Under the pieces are notes generated by a model. That model was not told the origin of the DNA and made no database searches. It saw only the letters and a program-made list of their open reading frames with translations. Positions 42,123-48,961 of a stretch of DNA of 64,000 bases are shown here, piece by piece. The translations under genes and the position numbers were made by a program. How positions within the stretch are numbered: the first letter of the stretch is position 1; every line of letters begins with the position of its first letter. Source of the DNA: Clostridia bacterium (lineage in GTDB: Bacteria > Bacillota > Clostridia > UMGS1883); the NCBI GenBank assembly GCA_017472685.1, contig JAFUOO010000022.1:1-64000 (forward strand), given 5' to 3'.

Positions 42123-42156
42123 AATAAAACGTAGGGAAAGTCCCTACGTTTTATTG
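42123..42156 (+). terminator. Rho-independent terminator of the truA operon
   Basis: AATAAAACGTAGGGA pairs perfectly with TCCCTACGTTTTATT around AAG, immediately after the gene. Confidence 0.85.
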
Positions 42157-42158
42157 TT

Positions 42159-42377
42159 ATATAAATCCCTACGGGATTTGTGATATGTTTTCTATAGAAA
42201 ACGCGATATGTGCTTCGCACGCGATATATTTCTCTTCGAGAAATGTTAACGATAGAAAAACGAAATCGTTTTTCTTCTGCCTTTTTCACGTCCCGTAGGG
42301 ACATATCGCATTCGCCTGAAGCGAATATATCGAATTTTGCTTAGCAAAATATATCACATCCGCAGGATATATCACAA
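42159..42377. repeat. ATATCG-linked palindrome array 3
   Basis: About ten hairpins of unrelated sequence occur, including AATCCC-tac-GGGATT, TTTTC-tata-GAAAA, TGC-ttc-GCA, TTTCTC-ttc-GAGAAA, AGAAAAACGA-aa-TCGTTTTTCT, GTCCC-gta-GGGAC, TTCGC-ctgaa-GCGAA, TTTTGC-tta-GCAAAA and TCC-gca-GGA. Left-half linkers read GTGATATG, GCGATATG or GCGATATA; right-half linkers read ACATATCGC, TATATCG or TATATCAC, the reverse complement. It fills the gap between two convergent transcription units, each of which has its own terminator. Confidence 0.88.
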
Positions 42378-42408
42378 TAAAAGGCAGAGCGTTGCTCTGC
42401 CTTTTATT
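42376..42408 (-). terminator. Terminator of leuA
   Basis: AATAAAAGGCAGAGC pairs with GCTCTGCCTTTTATT around GTT. On the minus strand it follows the leuA stop by three bases. Confidence 0.85.
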
Positions 42409-42411
42409 GTT

Positions 42412-44070
42412 TTAATATGCGTTATTAATAGCAGAAACCAAAGCTTCGATAGAAGATGTCATAATATCCTCGTGGATGCCTGCACCCCAGGAAATCTTGC
42501 CGTTTTCGTCAGCCACACTCACATAGCTGATAGCCTTTGCCTGGCTACCCTCGGTGAGAGCGTGCTGTTCGTATTCCATAACAGCGAACTTTCTGCCAAG
42601 GAACTTGCAAAGTGCGTTGGAAACAGAGTCAAGACCACCGTTACCGCGGCTACGGATAATTTCTTCCTCGTTATTTTTAACAAGTGTAACTGTTGCTGTG
42701 TACACATTTCCCTGCTGAGTGAAGAGCGTGTCCGCAACGTTGAATTCCTTGCGGTTTTTAACGTACTTATCAAGGAAAATATCGTGTACCCAATCGGGTG
42801 AAAGCTCCTTATGTGCTTCGTCGGAAACGTGCTTTGCTGTGTAGCCCATATCCTCCTGCATCTTCTTGGGTAACTTCAAGCCAAAATTCTGCTGGAGAAT
42901 GTAGCTTACGCCACCCTTACCTGACTGAGAGTTAATGCGGATAACGTCTGCATCGTAGGTTCTGCCAACGTCCTTAGGGTCGATGGGAAGGTAGGGAACA
43001 GACCACACTGAAAGATTTTTTTCCTCTCTCCATGCCATGCCCTTTGCAATAGCGTCCTGATGTGAGCCCGAGAATGCAGCGAAAACAAGGTTGCCGCAGT
43101 AGGGCGCACGGTCACTTACCTTCATGTTTGTAAACTTTTCATATGCTTCGCAGATGTGAGGCATGTCACTAAAATCAAGCAGGGGGTCAACACCGTGAGA
43201 GAACATGTTCATTGCAAGTGTGATTATATCGCAGTTACCTGTTCTTTCACCGTTGCCGAAAAGTGTGCCCTCGATACGGTCACCGCCTGCAAGAATACCC
43301 AATTCGGCATCTGCAACGCCTGTGCCGCGGTCGTTATGGGGATGAAGGGAAATGATAACGTTTTCACGGTTATGTAAGTTCTTAGACATGTATTCAACCT
43401 GGGATGCATACACATGCGGAAGGCTTGTTTCCACTGTTGCGGGAAGGTTTATGATAACCTTTCTGTCTGCTGTGGGCTGCCATATGTCAATAACGGCGTT
43501 ACAAACCTCTAATGCATACTCAGGCTCTGTGCCTGTAAAGCTTTCGGGGCTGTATTCAAAACGGAAGTTGCCTTCTGTTTCCTTACTGAGCTTGTCAAGC
43601 AGCTTAGCGCCGTCTGTAGCAATTTTCAAAATTTCGTCCTTTTCCTTTTTAAACACCTGTTCACGCTGTGCAACAGATGTGGAATTGTAAAGGTGAACAA
43701 TTGCACTGGGTGCACCCTTAAGTGCGTCGAAGGTTTTTCTTATAATATGTTCTCTTGCCTGTGTTAAAACCTGAACTGTTACATCCTCGGGGATGAGGTT
43801 ACGGTCAATAAGTGCACGCAGGAAGTCATACTCTGTTTCACTTGCGGCAGGGAAGCCCACCTCAATTTCCTTAAAGCCTAACTTAACAAGGAGTGTGAAA
43901 AACTCAAGCTTTTCTTCCAGACTCATGGGCTCTATAAGTGCCTGGTTACCGTCACGTAGGTCAACACTGCACCAGATAGGGGGCTTTGAGATATACTCCT
44001 TTGTTACCCAGTCAAAACAGGGTACAGGGGGCATGAAATAGCTTCTTTGATACTTTTCGCAGTTTTTCAT
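42412..44070 (-). CDS. leuA: 2-isopropylmalate synthase
   Basis: Enzyme of 552 residues that condenses acetyl-CoA with 2-ketoisovalerate as the first committed step of leucine synthesis. WCSVDLRDGNQALIEPMSLEEK is the catalytic N-terminus of the LeuA2 (yeast-type) subgroup, with HPHNDRGTGVADAELGILAGGDRIEGTLFGNGERTGN as the second signature. The C-terminal LeuA regulatory domain, for leucine feedback, is at about 430-552. The start at 44070 has AAAGGAG upstream. It has its own promoter and no T-box-like leader, and no leuBCD genes are nearby. Confidence 0.95.
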   Translation of the reverse strand: MKNCEKYQRSYFMPPVPCFDWVTKEYISKPPIWCSVDLRDGNQALIEPMSLEEKLEFFTLLVKLGFKEIEVGFPAASETEYDFLRALIDRNLIPEDVTVQVLTQAREHIIRKTFDALKGAPSAIVHLYNSTSVAQREQVFKKEKDEILKIATDGAKLLDKLSKETEGNFRFEYSPESFTGTEPEYALEVCNAVIDIWQPTADRKVIINLPATVETSLPHVYASQVEYMSKNLHNRENVIISLHPHNDRGTGVADAELGILAGGDRIEGTLFGNGERTGNCDIITLAMNMFSHGVDPLLDFSDMPHICEAYEKFTNMKVSDRAPYCGNLVFAAFSGSHQDAIAKGMAWREEKNLSVWSVPYLPIDPKDVGRTYDADVIRINSQSGKGGVSYILQQNFGLKLPKKMQEDMGYTAKHVSDEAHKELSPDWVHDIFLDKYVKNRKEFNVADTLFTQQGNVYTATVTLVKNNEEEIIRSRGNGGLDSVSNALCKFLGRKFAVMEYEQHALTEGSQAKAISYVSVADENGKISWGAGIHEDIMTSSIEALVSAINNAY

Positions 44071-44141
44071 AATGACGCTCCTTTCTTTTGTAGATTTTAA
44101 TAGCATTCTGAAGTTTTGCGAAAATACTAATATTGCATAAA

Positions 44142-44170
44142 AGTATAGCACATTTTGCCCCTTAATGCAA
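44142..44170 (-). promoter_or_regulatory. Promoter of leuA
   Basis: On the minus strand TTGCAT (44165-44170) and TATACT (44142-44147) have 17-base spacing, just after the spoIIP stop codon. Confidence 0.65.
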
Positions 44171-44171
44171 G

Positions 44172-45269
44172 CTAATTTTTTAAAAGAGACACAAGGCTTT
44201 GAGCAAAAAGCCGTGCACCTTCCTTGGCTTCGTCAAGGGTGTTTCCGTTGGTGCCCACCTCTAAGATAAAAGCGTATGGCGCAAGATGCTGATTAAACCG
44301 TTCGCGCCTCAGGTTTATAGGGCGCGCAAGGGATGGGTGGAGCGAATTCATTTCGTGCTGAAGCTTTAACGCAAAGGACAAATTTGTCTGCCAGGCGGAA
44401 TGGTCAAGCCCGCTGTCATTTGTGCCCACAACCAGCATTACCTGGGCGCAGGGGGGCTCCGTTGCCGCGAGAGGTCGCATTTTTGTACCCGATTTTGTAA
44501 CAATGGCATCACGGTGCACATCTATCACAATTTTGATGGAGGGGTACTTTTCCATGTAACTCTTTACAAGCTTAAGGCTTTTGGAATAGCTCTGGGAATA
44601 GGAGGGGTAGTCGTTTATTGTTTTGTCGTGCAGGGCATTTATGCCCTGCTCATTGAGGTAATCTGCTATAACCTCGCCCACAGACGCCATGTTGAAGCTT
44701 AAGTCGGTTGTGCGGTCCGTTTCGGTGGGTGTGTAGTTATATTTTTCCGATGGGGTGTAGCTTTCGGTGGTGTGGGTGTGAATAATGAGCACCGAGGGCG
44801 ACGAGGAAAGAGACAGGTCAAGCTCTTTATTTAAAAGTGAGAGAATGTCGAAGCTTTTTTTTGTCTGATTATTTATGTATATTCCGTCAACGCTTTTATA
44901 GCCTTTTTCCTCGGCACTTTTGTATGTAATGCTCTGAGCGGTGTTTTCCGCGGGCGGTGTGGGTGTTGGTTTTTCGGGCGGAGGAGAGCTTAATACAACA
45001 TTCTTAACCGCAGGAGCGGGGTCTGAAAAGGTAAGGCTCGGCACCGAAAAAGACAATACCGCTTTTGCAATGTTTATCTTTTCGGGAGTATAGCGCTTGT
45101 TTGAGCCTGCATGTACTAAAATTTCAACAAGGTCTGCACTCATGCTGTGGCTCATGATAAGAAGAGGAGCTATAACTGCACAAAAAAACAGCACAACTGT
45201 CGTTATGCGGATAAGTATCTGTTTTAGGTTAAGAATGGGAAAAGTAAAAAATTTCTTCTTTTTTTTCAT
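44172..45269 (-). CDS. spoIIP: Stage II sporulation protein P
   Basis: Amidase/endopeptidase of 365 residues that degrades septal peptidoglycan during engulfment with SpoIID and SpoIIM. A basic N-terminus and one transmembrane helix (about 15-40) anchor it. A Pro-rich linker follows at about 90-110. The catalytic SpoIIP domain shows VLIIHTHTTESYTP, IVIDVHRDA, and LEVGTNGNTLDEA near the end, whose His and Glu residues bind zinc. I place the start at the ATG at 45269 behind AAAGGGTG; an in-frame ATG 27 bases upstream is less well placed. It is evidence that the organism belongs to an endospore-forming lineage. Confidence 0.93.
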   Translation of the reverse strand: MKKKKKFFTFPILNLKQILIRITTVVLFFCAVIAPLLIMSHSMSADLVEILVHAGSNKRYTPEKINIAKAVLSFSVPSLTFSDPAPAVKNVVLSSPPPEKPTPTPPAENTAQSITYKSAEEKGYKSVDGIYINNQTKKSFDILSLLNKELDLSLSSSPSVLIIHTHTTESYTPSEKYNYTPTETDRTTDLSFNMASVGEVIADYLNEQGINALHDKTINDYPSYSQSYSKSLKLVKSYMEKYPSIKIVIDVHRDAIVTKSGTKMRPLAATEPPCAQVMLVVGTNDSGLDHSAWQTNLSFALKLQHEMNSLHPSLARPINLRRERFNQHLAPYAFILEVGTNGNTLDEAKEGARLFAQSLVSLLKN

Positions 45270-45297
45270 TGGCGACACCCTTTCTTGAAATAACATA

Positions 45298-45326
45298 TTG
45301 ACTAAAACACAAAAATATGATAAAAA
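45298..45326 (+). promoter_or_regulatory. Probable promoter of fba
   Basis: TTGACT (45298-45303) is followed 17 bases later by an AT-rich TAAAAA (45321-45326). The -10 is imperfect, but the spacing and position 40 bases before the gene fit. Confidence 0.4.
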
Positions 45327-45365
45327 TATAGGGTACAGAAGAATTAATAAATGGAGGTATTCACT

Positions 45366-46229
45366 ATGTTAGTTTCTGCAACAGAAATGCTCAAAAAAGC
45401 AGTTGAAGGCCACTATGCAGTTGGTCAGTTCAACATCAACAACCTTGAATGGACAAAGGCTATCCTTCTCACAGCTCAGGAAAACAACTCTCCCGTTATC
45501 CTTGGTGTAAGCGAAGGCGCAGGTAAGTACATGACAGGTTACAAGACAGTTTCCGCTATGGTTAATGCTATGATCGAAGAACTTAACATCACAGTTCCCG
45601 TAGCTCTTCACCTTGACCACGGCTCCTACGCTGGTTGCTACAAGTGCGTTAAGGCAGGCTTCTCTTCTATCATGTTTGATGGTTCCCATTTCCCCATTGA
45701 AGAAAACGTTGAAAAGACAACAGAACTCGTTCACGTTGCTCACAACCTCGGTCTCTCCATCGAAGCTGAAGTTGGCTCCATCGGCGGCGAAGAAGACGGC
45801 GTTGTAGGCGCAGGCGAAATTGCTGACCCCGCAGAATGTAAAAGAATTGCTGAACTTGGCGTTGACTTCCTTGCTGCAGGCATCGGTAACATTCACGGTA
45901 AGTACCCCGAAAACTGGAAGGGTCTTGACTTTGACGCTCTTGCTAAGATTAAGGAGCTCGTTGGTGACCTTCCCCTTGTTCTTCACGGTGGTACAGGCAT
46001 CCCCGAGGATATGATCAAGAAGGCAATTAGCCTCGGCGTTGCTAAAATCAACGTTAACACAGAATGCCAGCTCTACTTCCAGGAAGCTACAAGAAAGTAC
46101 ATTGAAGAGGGTAAGGACCTTCAGGGTAAGGGCTTCGACCCCAGAAAGCTTCTTGCTCCCGGCTTCGAAGGCATCAAGACAATTGTAAAGGAAAAGATGG
46201 AGTTGTTTGGATCTGTAGGCAAGGCTTGA
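45366..46229 (+). CDS. fba: Class II fructose-bisphosphate aldolase
   Basis: Glycolytic enzyme of 287 residues that cleaves fructose 1,6-bisphosphate to two triose phosphates with a zinc ion. The family blocks are AVGQFNINNLEW, the zinc ligands in VALHLDHG and LHGGTGIPEDMI, and KINVNTECQ. GGAGG precedes the chosen ATG; an in-frame ATG 15 bases upstream overlaps that ribosome site. Codon use is strongly biased toward GTT/CTT/GCT/AAG, matching a highly expressed gene, and this produces a long open antisense frame that is not a gene. Confidence 0.95.
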   Translation: MLVSATEMLKKAVEGHYAVGQFNINNLEWTKAILLTAQENNSPVILGVSEGAGKYMTGYKTVSAMVNAMIEELNITVPVALHLDHGSYAGCYKCVKAGFSSIMFDGSHFPIEENVEKTTELVHVAHNLGLSIEAEVGSIGGEEDGVVGAGEIADPAECKRIAELGVDFLAAGIGNIHGKYPENWKGLDFDALAKIKELVGDLPLVLHGGTGIPEDMIKKAISLGVAKINVNTECQLYFQEATRKYIEEGKDLQGKGFDPRKLLAPGFEGIKTIVKEKMELFGSVGKA

Positions 46230-46250
46230 TTTTAATAGCAATTTAAGTAA

Positions 46251-46282
46251 AACGGACGGTCATAGACCGTCCGTTCTTGATT
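46251..46282 (+). terminator. Terminator of fba
   Basis: AACGGACGGTC pairs with GACCGTCCGTT around ATA, followed by CTTGATTTT. Confidence 0.8.
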
Positions 46283-46305
46283 TTACAAAGCGTTTATTGT
46301 ATAAT
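46277..46305 (+). promoter_or_regulatory. Promoter of the small membrane protein-hydF operon
   Basis: TTGATT (46277-46282) and TATAAT (46300-46305) have 17-base spacing. The -35 overlaps the tail of the fba terminator. Confidence 0.7.
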
Positions 46306-46336
46306 AAGCTTATATTATAAAAGCAGAGGGGATAAT

Positions 46337-46552
46337 ATGCAGGAGACACTGAAAGACATAATAGATTTTCTGTTTATCGAAGCAATAGGCGTGCTGTTTG
46401 TATTGGCAGGGGTTTTCCGTTGGCAGTATCCCCAGATATTCCGCGGGGAATCCTGGAAATACAGCTGCAAAACCTGGGTCAGAGCTATAAAAATTATCGT
46501 TGGCGCAGGTTTGATTGCAGTAGGAATTTATGGCGGAATACGCAGATTATGA
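46337..46552 (+). CDS. Small membrane protein, 71 residues
   Basis: Protein of 71 residues with two hydrophobic segments, IEAIGVLFVLAGVFRW (about 13-28) and IKIIVGAGLIAVGIYGGI (about 50-68), separated by a basic, aromatic loop. I do not recognise a family. I choose the ATG at 46337 behind AGAGGGGA; upstream in-frame codons overlap the promoter. hydF starts nine bases after its stop, so the two are co-transcribed, but no functional link is evident. Confidence 0.7.
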   Translation: MQETLKDIIDFLFIEAIGVLFVLAGVFRWQYPQIFRGESWKYSCKTWVRAIKIIVGAGLIAVGIYGGIRRL

Positions 46553-46561
46553 GGTGATACT

Positions 46562-47722
46562 ATGAGCTTGAACAACACACCCAAGGGTGAAAGACTCCAT
46601 ATAGGTATTTTCGGCAGGCGTAATGCAGGCAAATCAAGCATTATAAATGCCATCACAAACCAGGACATTGCTATTGTGAGTGATGTTTTAGGCACCACCA
46701 CTGACCCTGTTTATAAGGCAATGGAGCTACTTCCCATAGGGCCTGTTATGATTGTTGACACCCCCGGTATCGACGACGAGGGCGATTTGGGCGAGCAGAG
46801 GGTAAAGGCAAGCTACCGCGTTTTAAATAAGTGCGACATTGCACTTGTGGTTGTGGATGGATGCGAAAAATCAAAAGAGGATTTAACTCTTATTGACACA
46901 ATTAAGGCGAAAAGCATTCCCTTTGTTGTTGCCTACAATAAGTGCGATGAGGGCGGCAATAAAGAGGGCGGCATATGTGTGTCCGCAAAAAACAGAATAA
47001 ACATTGACCTTTTAAAGGAAGAGATAGTTAAAGCAGCGGCAATTGAAAAACCCGACAAAAAAATTGTGGGCGACCTTATAAATGCGGGCGATACAGTTTT
47101 ACTTGTTGTGCCCATTGATTCTGCTGCACCAAAGGGCAGGCTCATACTGCCTCAGCAGCAGACCATCCGCGACATACTCGACAGCGATTGCATTGCTGTT
47201 GTTGTGAAGGAAGATAAGGTTAAAGAGACTGTAGAAAAATACAACCCCAACCTTGTTGTGTGCGACTCCCAGATTTTCGGCAAGGTTAAAGGTGATGTGC
47301 CAGAAAGTGTGCCGTTAACATCCTTTTCAATCCTTTTTGCACGCTATAAGGGCGATTTGGATGCAAACTTAGAAGGCATTGAAAAATTGGATAGCCTTAA
47401 TGACGGCGACATTGTGCTCATAAGCGAGGGCTGTACCCATCACAGGCAGTGCGGCGACATAGGCACCGTGAAAATGCCCATGTGGATAAAAAAGCACACA
47501 GGCAAGGCGGTAACCTTTGAATTTACCCAGGGCGGCGAGTTCCCCGAGGATTTAACGAGATATGCTCTGGTTGTGCATTGCGGCGGCTGTATGCTCAACG
47601 AAAAGGAAATGCACTACCGTATAGCCTCAAGCCGTGATTGTGGTGTTCCTGTTGTAAACTACGGCATGGCAATTGCGCACATGAACGGGATACTGGAAAG
47701 AAGCCTTAAGCCTTTGAAATAA
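46562..47722 (+). CDS. hydF: [FeFe]-hydrogenase H-cluster maturation GTPase HydF
   Basis: Scaffold GTPase of 386 residues on which the di-iron subcluster of [FeFe]-hydrogenase is assembled before transfer to HydA. The G-domain shows the P-loop GRRNAGKSS (18-26), switch motif GTTTDPV, DTPGIDDEG and NKCD. The C-terminal Fe-S binding part carries CTHHRQCGD and VVHCGGCMLNEKEM, which supply the cluster ligands. The presence of hydF implies an [FeFe]-hydrogenase and hydrogen-evolving fermentation, although hydE, hydG and hydA are not in this window. Confidence 0.94.
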   Translation: MSLNNTPKGERLHIGIFGRRNAGKSSIINAITNQDIAIVSDVLGTTTDPVYKAMELLPIGPVMIVDTPGIDDEGDLGEQRVKASYRVLNKCDIALVVVDGCEKSKEDLTLIDTIKAKSIPFVVAYNKCDEGGNKEGGICVSAKNRINIDLLKEEIVKAAAIEKPDKKIVGDLINAGDTVLLVVPIDSAAPKGRLILPQQQTIRDILDSDCIAVVVKEDKVKETVEKYNPNLVVCDSQIFGKVKGDVPESVPLTSFSILFARYKGDLDANLEGIEKLDSLNDGDIVLISEGCTHHRQCGDIGTVKMPMWIKKHTGKAVTFEFTQGGEFPEDLTRYALVVHCGGCMLNEKEMHYRIASSRDCGVPVVNYGMAIAHMNGILERSLKPLK

Positions 47723-47750
47723 AGTAATATTATCCTTTGGGGCGAATATA

Positions 47751-47891
47751 ATGAGCCTGAAAGGGGATAGTAATTTGAAACGTATTTTAGCTATTTTGTG
47801 TATACTTGCAATATCGGTGGGATGCATGTGCGGTTGCATGGCAACCGATACAGAGACACCCACGGATACAGTGGAAATGACCATGGAATAA
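47751..47891 (+). CDS. Small exported peptide with a lipoprotein-like signal
   Basis: Reading from the ATG at 47751 gives 46 residues: a basic start (LKRI), a hydrophobic core (LAILCILAISVG) and a cysteine cluster (CMCGC) at the end of the core, followed by a Thr/Asp/Glu-rich tail of about 18 residues. This is the layout of a tiny lipoprotein, although the lipobox is not canonical. A TTG at 47775 behind AAAGGGG would give a more compact signal peptide of 38 residues. It lies 28 bases after hydF and is followed directly by a terminator, so it is the last gene of that operon. No family is recognised. Confidence 0.5.
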   Translation: MSLKGDSNLKRILAILCILAISVGCMCGCMATDTETPTDTVEMTME

Positions 47892-47913
47892 AAAGGAGCA
47901 TGAGCTCCTTTTT
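47890..47913 (+). terminator. Rho-independent terminator
   Basis: AAAAGGAGC pairs with GCTCCTTTT around ATGA, followed by T; it overlaps the stop of the small exported peptide. Confidence 0.8.
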
Positions 47914-47962
47914 ATTTGCAAAAAACTTTAATATATGGTATACTGCATACAGGTGATTAAAA

Positions 47963-48166
47963 ATGATTGAAAAAGGCGTTTATAAGCATTTTAAAGGCAA
48001 TATGTACGAGGTTATCGGCATTGCAAAGCATTCCGAAACCCTGGAGGAAATGGTTGTGTACCGCGCTCTTTACGGCGAGGGCGGACTTTGGGTGCGCCCG
48101 CTTAATATGTGGAACGAAGAGGTTGAACACAATGGAGAAAGGGTTAAGCGGTTTACAAAGGTATGA
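47963..48166 (+). CDS. DUF1653 domain protein
   Basis: Protein of 67 residues that is essentially one DUF1653 domain: GVYKHFKGNMYEVIGIAKHSETLEEMVVYRALYGEGGLWVRPLNMW. The fold is a small SH3-like beta barrel, and the function is unknown. GGTGATT precedes the start. The stop overlaps the sfsA start by four bases (ATGA), so the two are translated together. Confidence 0.88.
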   Translation: MIEKGVYKHFKGNMYEVIGIAKHSETLEEMVVYRALYGEGGLWVRPLNMWNEEVEHNGERVKRFTKV

Positions 48167-48837
48167 AATATGAAAGAGTAAAAGAGGGCGTGTTTTTGTC
48201 ACGACCCAACCGTTTTATTGCAAAGGTTTTAACAGGCGGCAGGGAAGAGGTCGTTCACGTTAAAAACACAGGCAGGTGTCGCGAGCTTTTAACAGAGGGC
48301 GTAAAGGTTTTTTTACAGGAGAGTGACAACCCCTCCCGAAAAACAAAATTTGACCTCATATCGGTTTGCAAGGGTCCGTGTTTGTATAATATCGATTCTC
48401 TTGCACCCAACAAGGTTTTCGGTGAATATATCGGAAAGCTTTTTGGCGATGTGAAATTAATTAAGCCCGAGTGTAAATACAACAATTCCAGGTTTGACTT
48501 TTATGTGGAATATGAAAATAAAAAAGCCTTTATTGAGGTAAAGGGCGTGACGCTTGAAGAGGATGGAGTAATGCTTTTCCCCGATGCACCCACAGAGCGG
48601 GGCGTAAAGCATATAAATGAGCTTTGCGACTGTATCAAGGAGGGCTACGAGGCATATGCCGTTTTTGTGATTTGCGCAGATGCCGGGTTATACTTTACGC
48701 CGAATGTGGAAAGGCACAAGGAATTTGCCGAGTGTCTTAAAAGGGCACAGCAAAGCGGTGTTAAGATAATTGCCTTTAATTGCACTGTTGATAGGGACAG
48801 CATTAATATCAAGGATAATATCGAAGTGAGGCTATAG
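48163..48837 (+). CDS. sfsA: SfsA family DNA/RNA nuclease-like protein
   Basis: Protein of 224 residues matching SfsA (sugar fermentation stimulation protein A). Blocks are FLSRPNRFIAKV, VHVKNTGRCRELL, FDLISV and the core RFDFYVEYENKKAFIEVKGVTLEEDGVMLFPDAPTERG, whose D-(x)n-E-x-K arrangement is nuclease-like. An N-terminal OB-like part binds nucleic acid in the family. The physiological role is not settled. It is coupled to the DUF1653 gene, and its stop lies inside the terminator stem. Confidence 0.92.
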   Translation: MKYERVKEGVFLSRPNRFIAKVLTGGREEVVHVKNTGRCRELLTEGVKVFLQESDNPSRKTKFDLISVCKGPCLYNIDSLAPNKVFGEYIGKLFGDVKLIKPECKYNNSRFDFYVEYENKKAFIEVKGVTLEEDGVMLFPDAPTERGVKHINELCDCIKEGYEAYAVFVICADAGLYFTPNVERHKEFAECLKRAQQSGVKIIAFNCTVDRDSINIKDNIEVRL

Positions 48838-48866
48838 AAAAATTGTTTTTTTCTATAGCCTTTTTG
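48830..48866 (+). terminator. Terminator of sfsA
   Basis: GGCTATAGAAAAA pairs with TTTTTCTATAGCC, followed by five T residues. The stem includes the stop codon. Confidence 0.88.
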
Positions 48867-48961
48867 CGTGCAAAACGGGATGTTTTAAATCAATTTAGGT
48901 GTTGAAAAATAATGCGGTTAAGGTATAATTTAAAGTAGATACATAATTGGAGGAAAATGCT

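Noticed and set aside
42159-42377. CRISPR array
   Set aside because: The recurrent unit is only 6-8 bases, the spacers are palindromes of variable length, and no cas genes are present.
44071-44171. T-box or leucine leader before leuA
   Set aside because: Only about 70 bases separate the promoter from the start, with no T-box sequence, specifier stem or Leu-rich leader peptide.
45369-46241. A 290-codon open frame antisense to fba
   Set aside because: It mirrors fba completely. Strong codon bias (few codons whose complement is a stop) opens the opposite frame, there is no ribosome site, and the product has no sensible composition.
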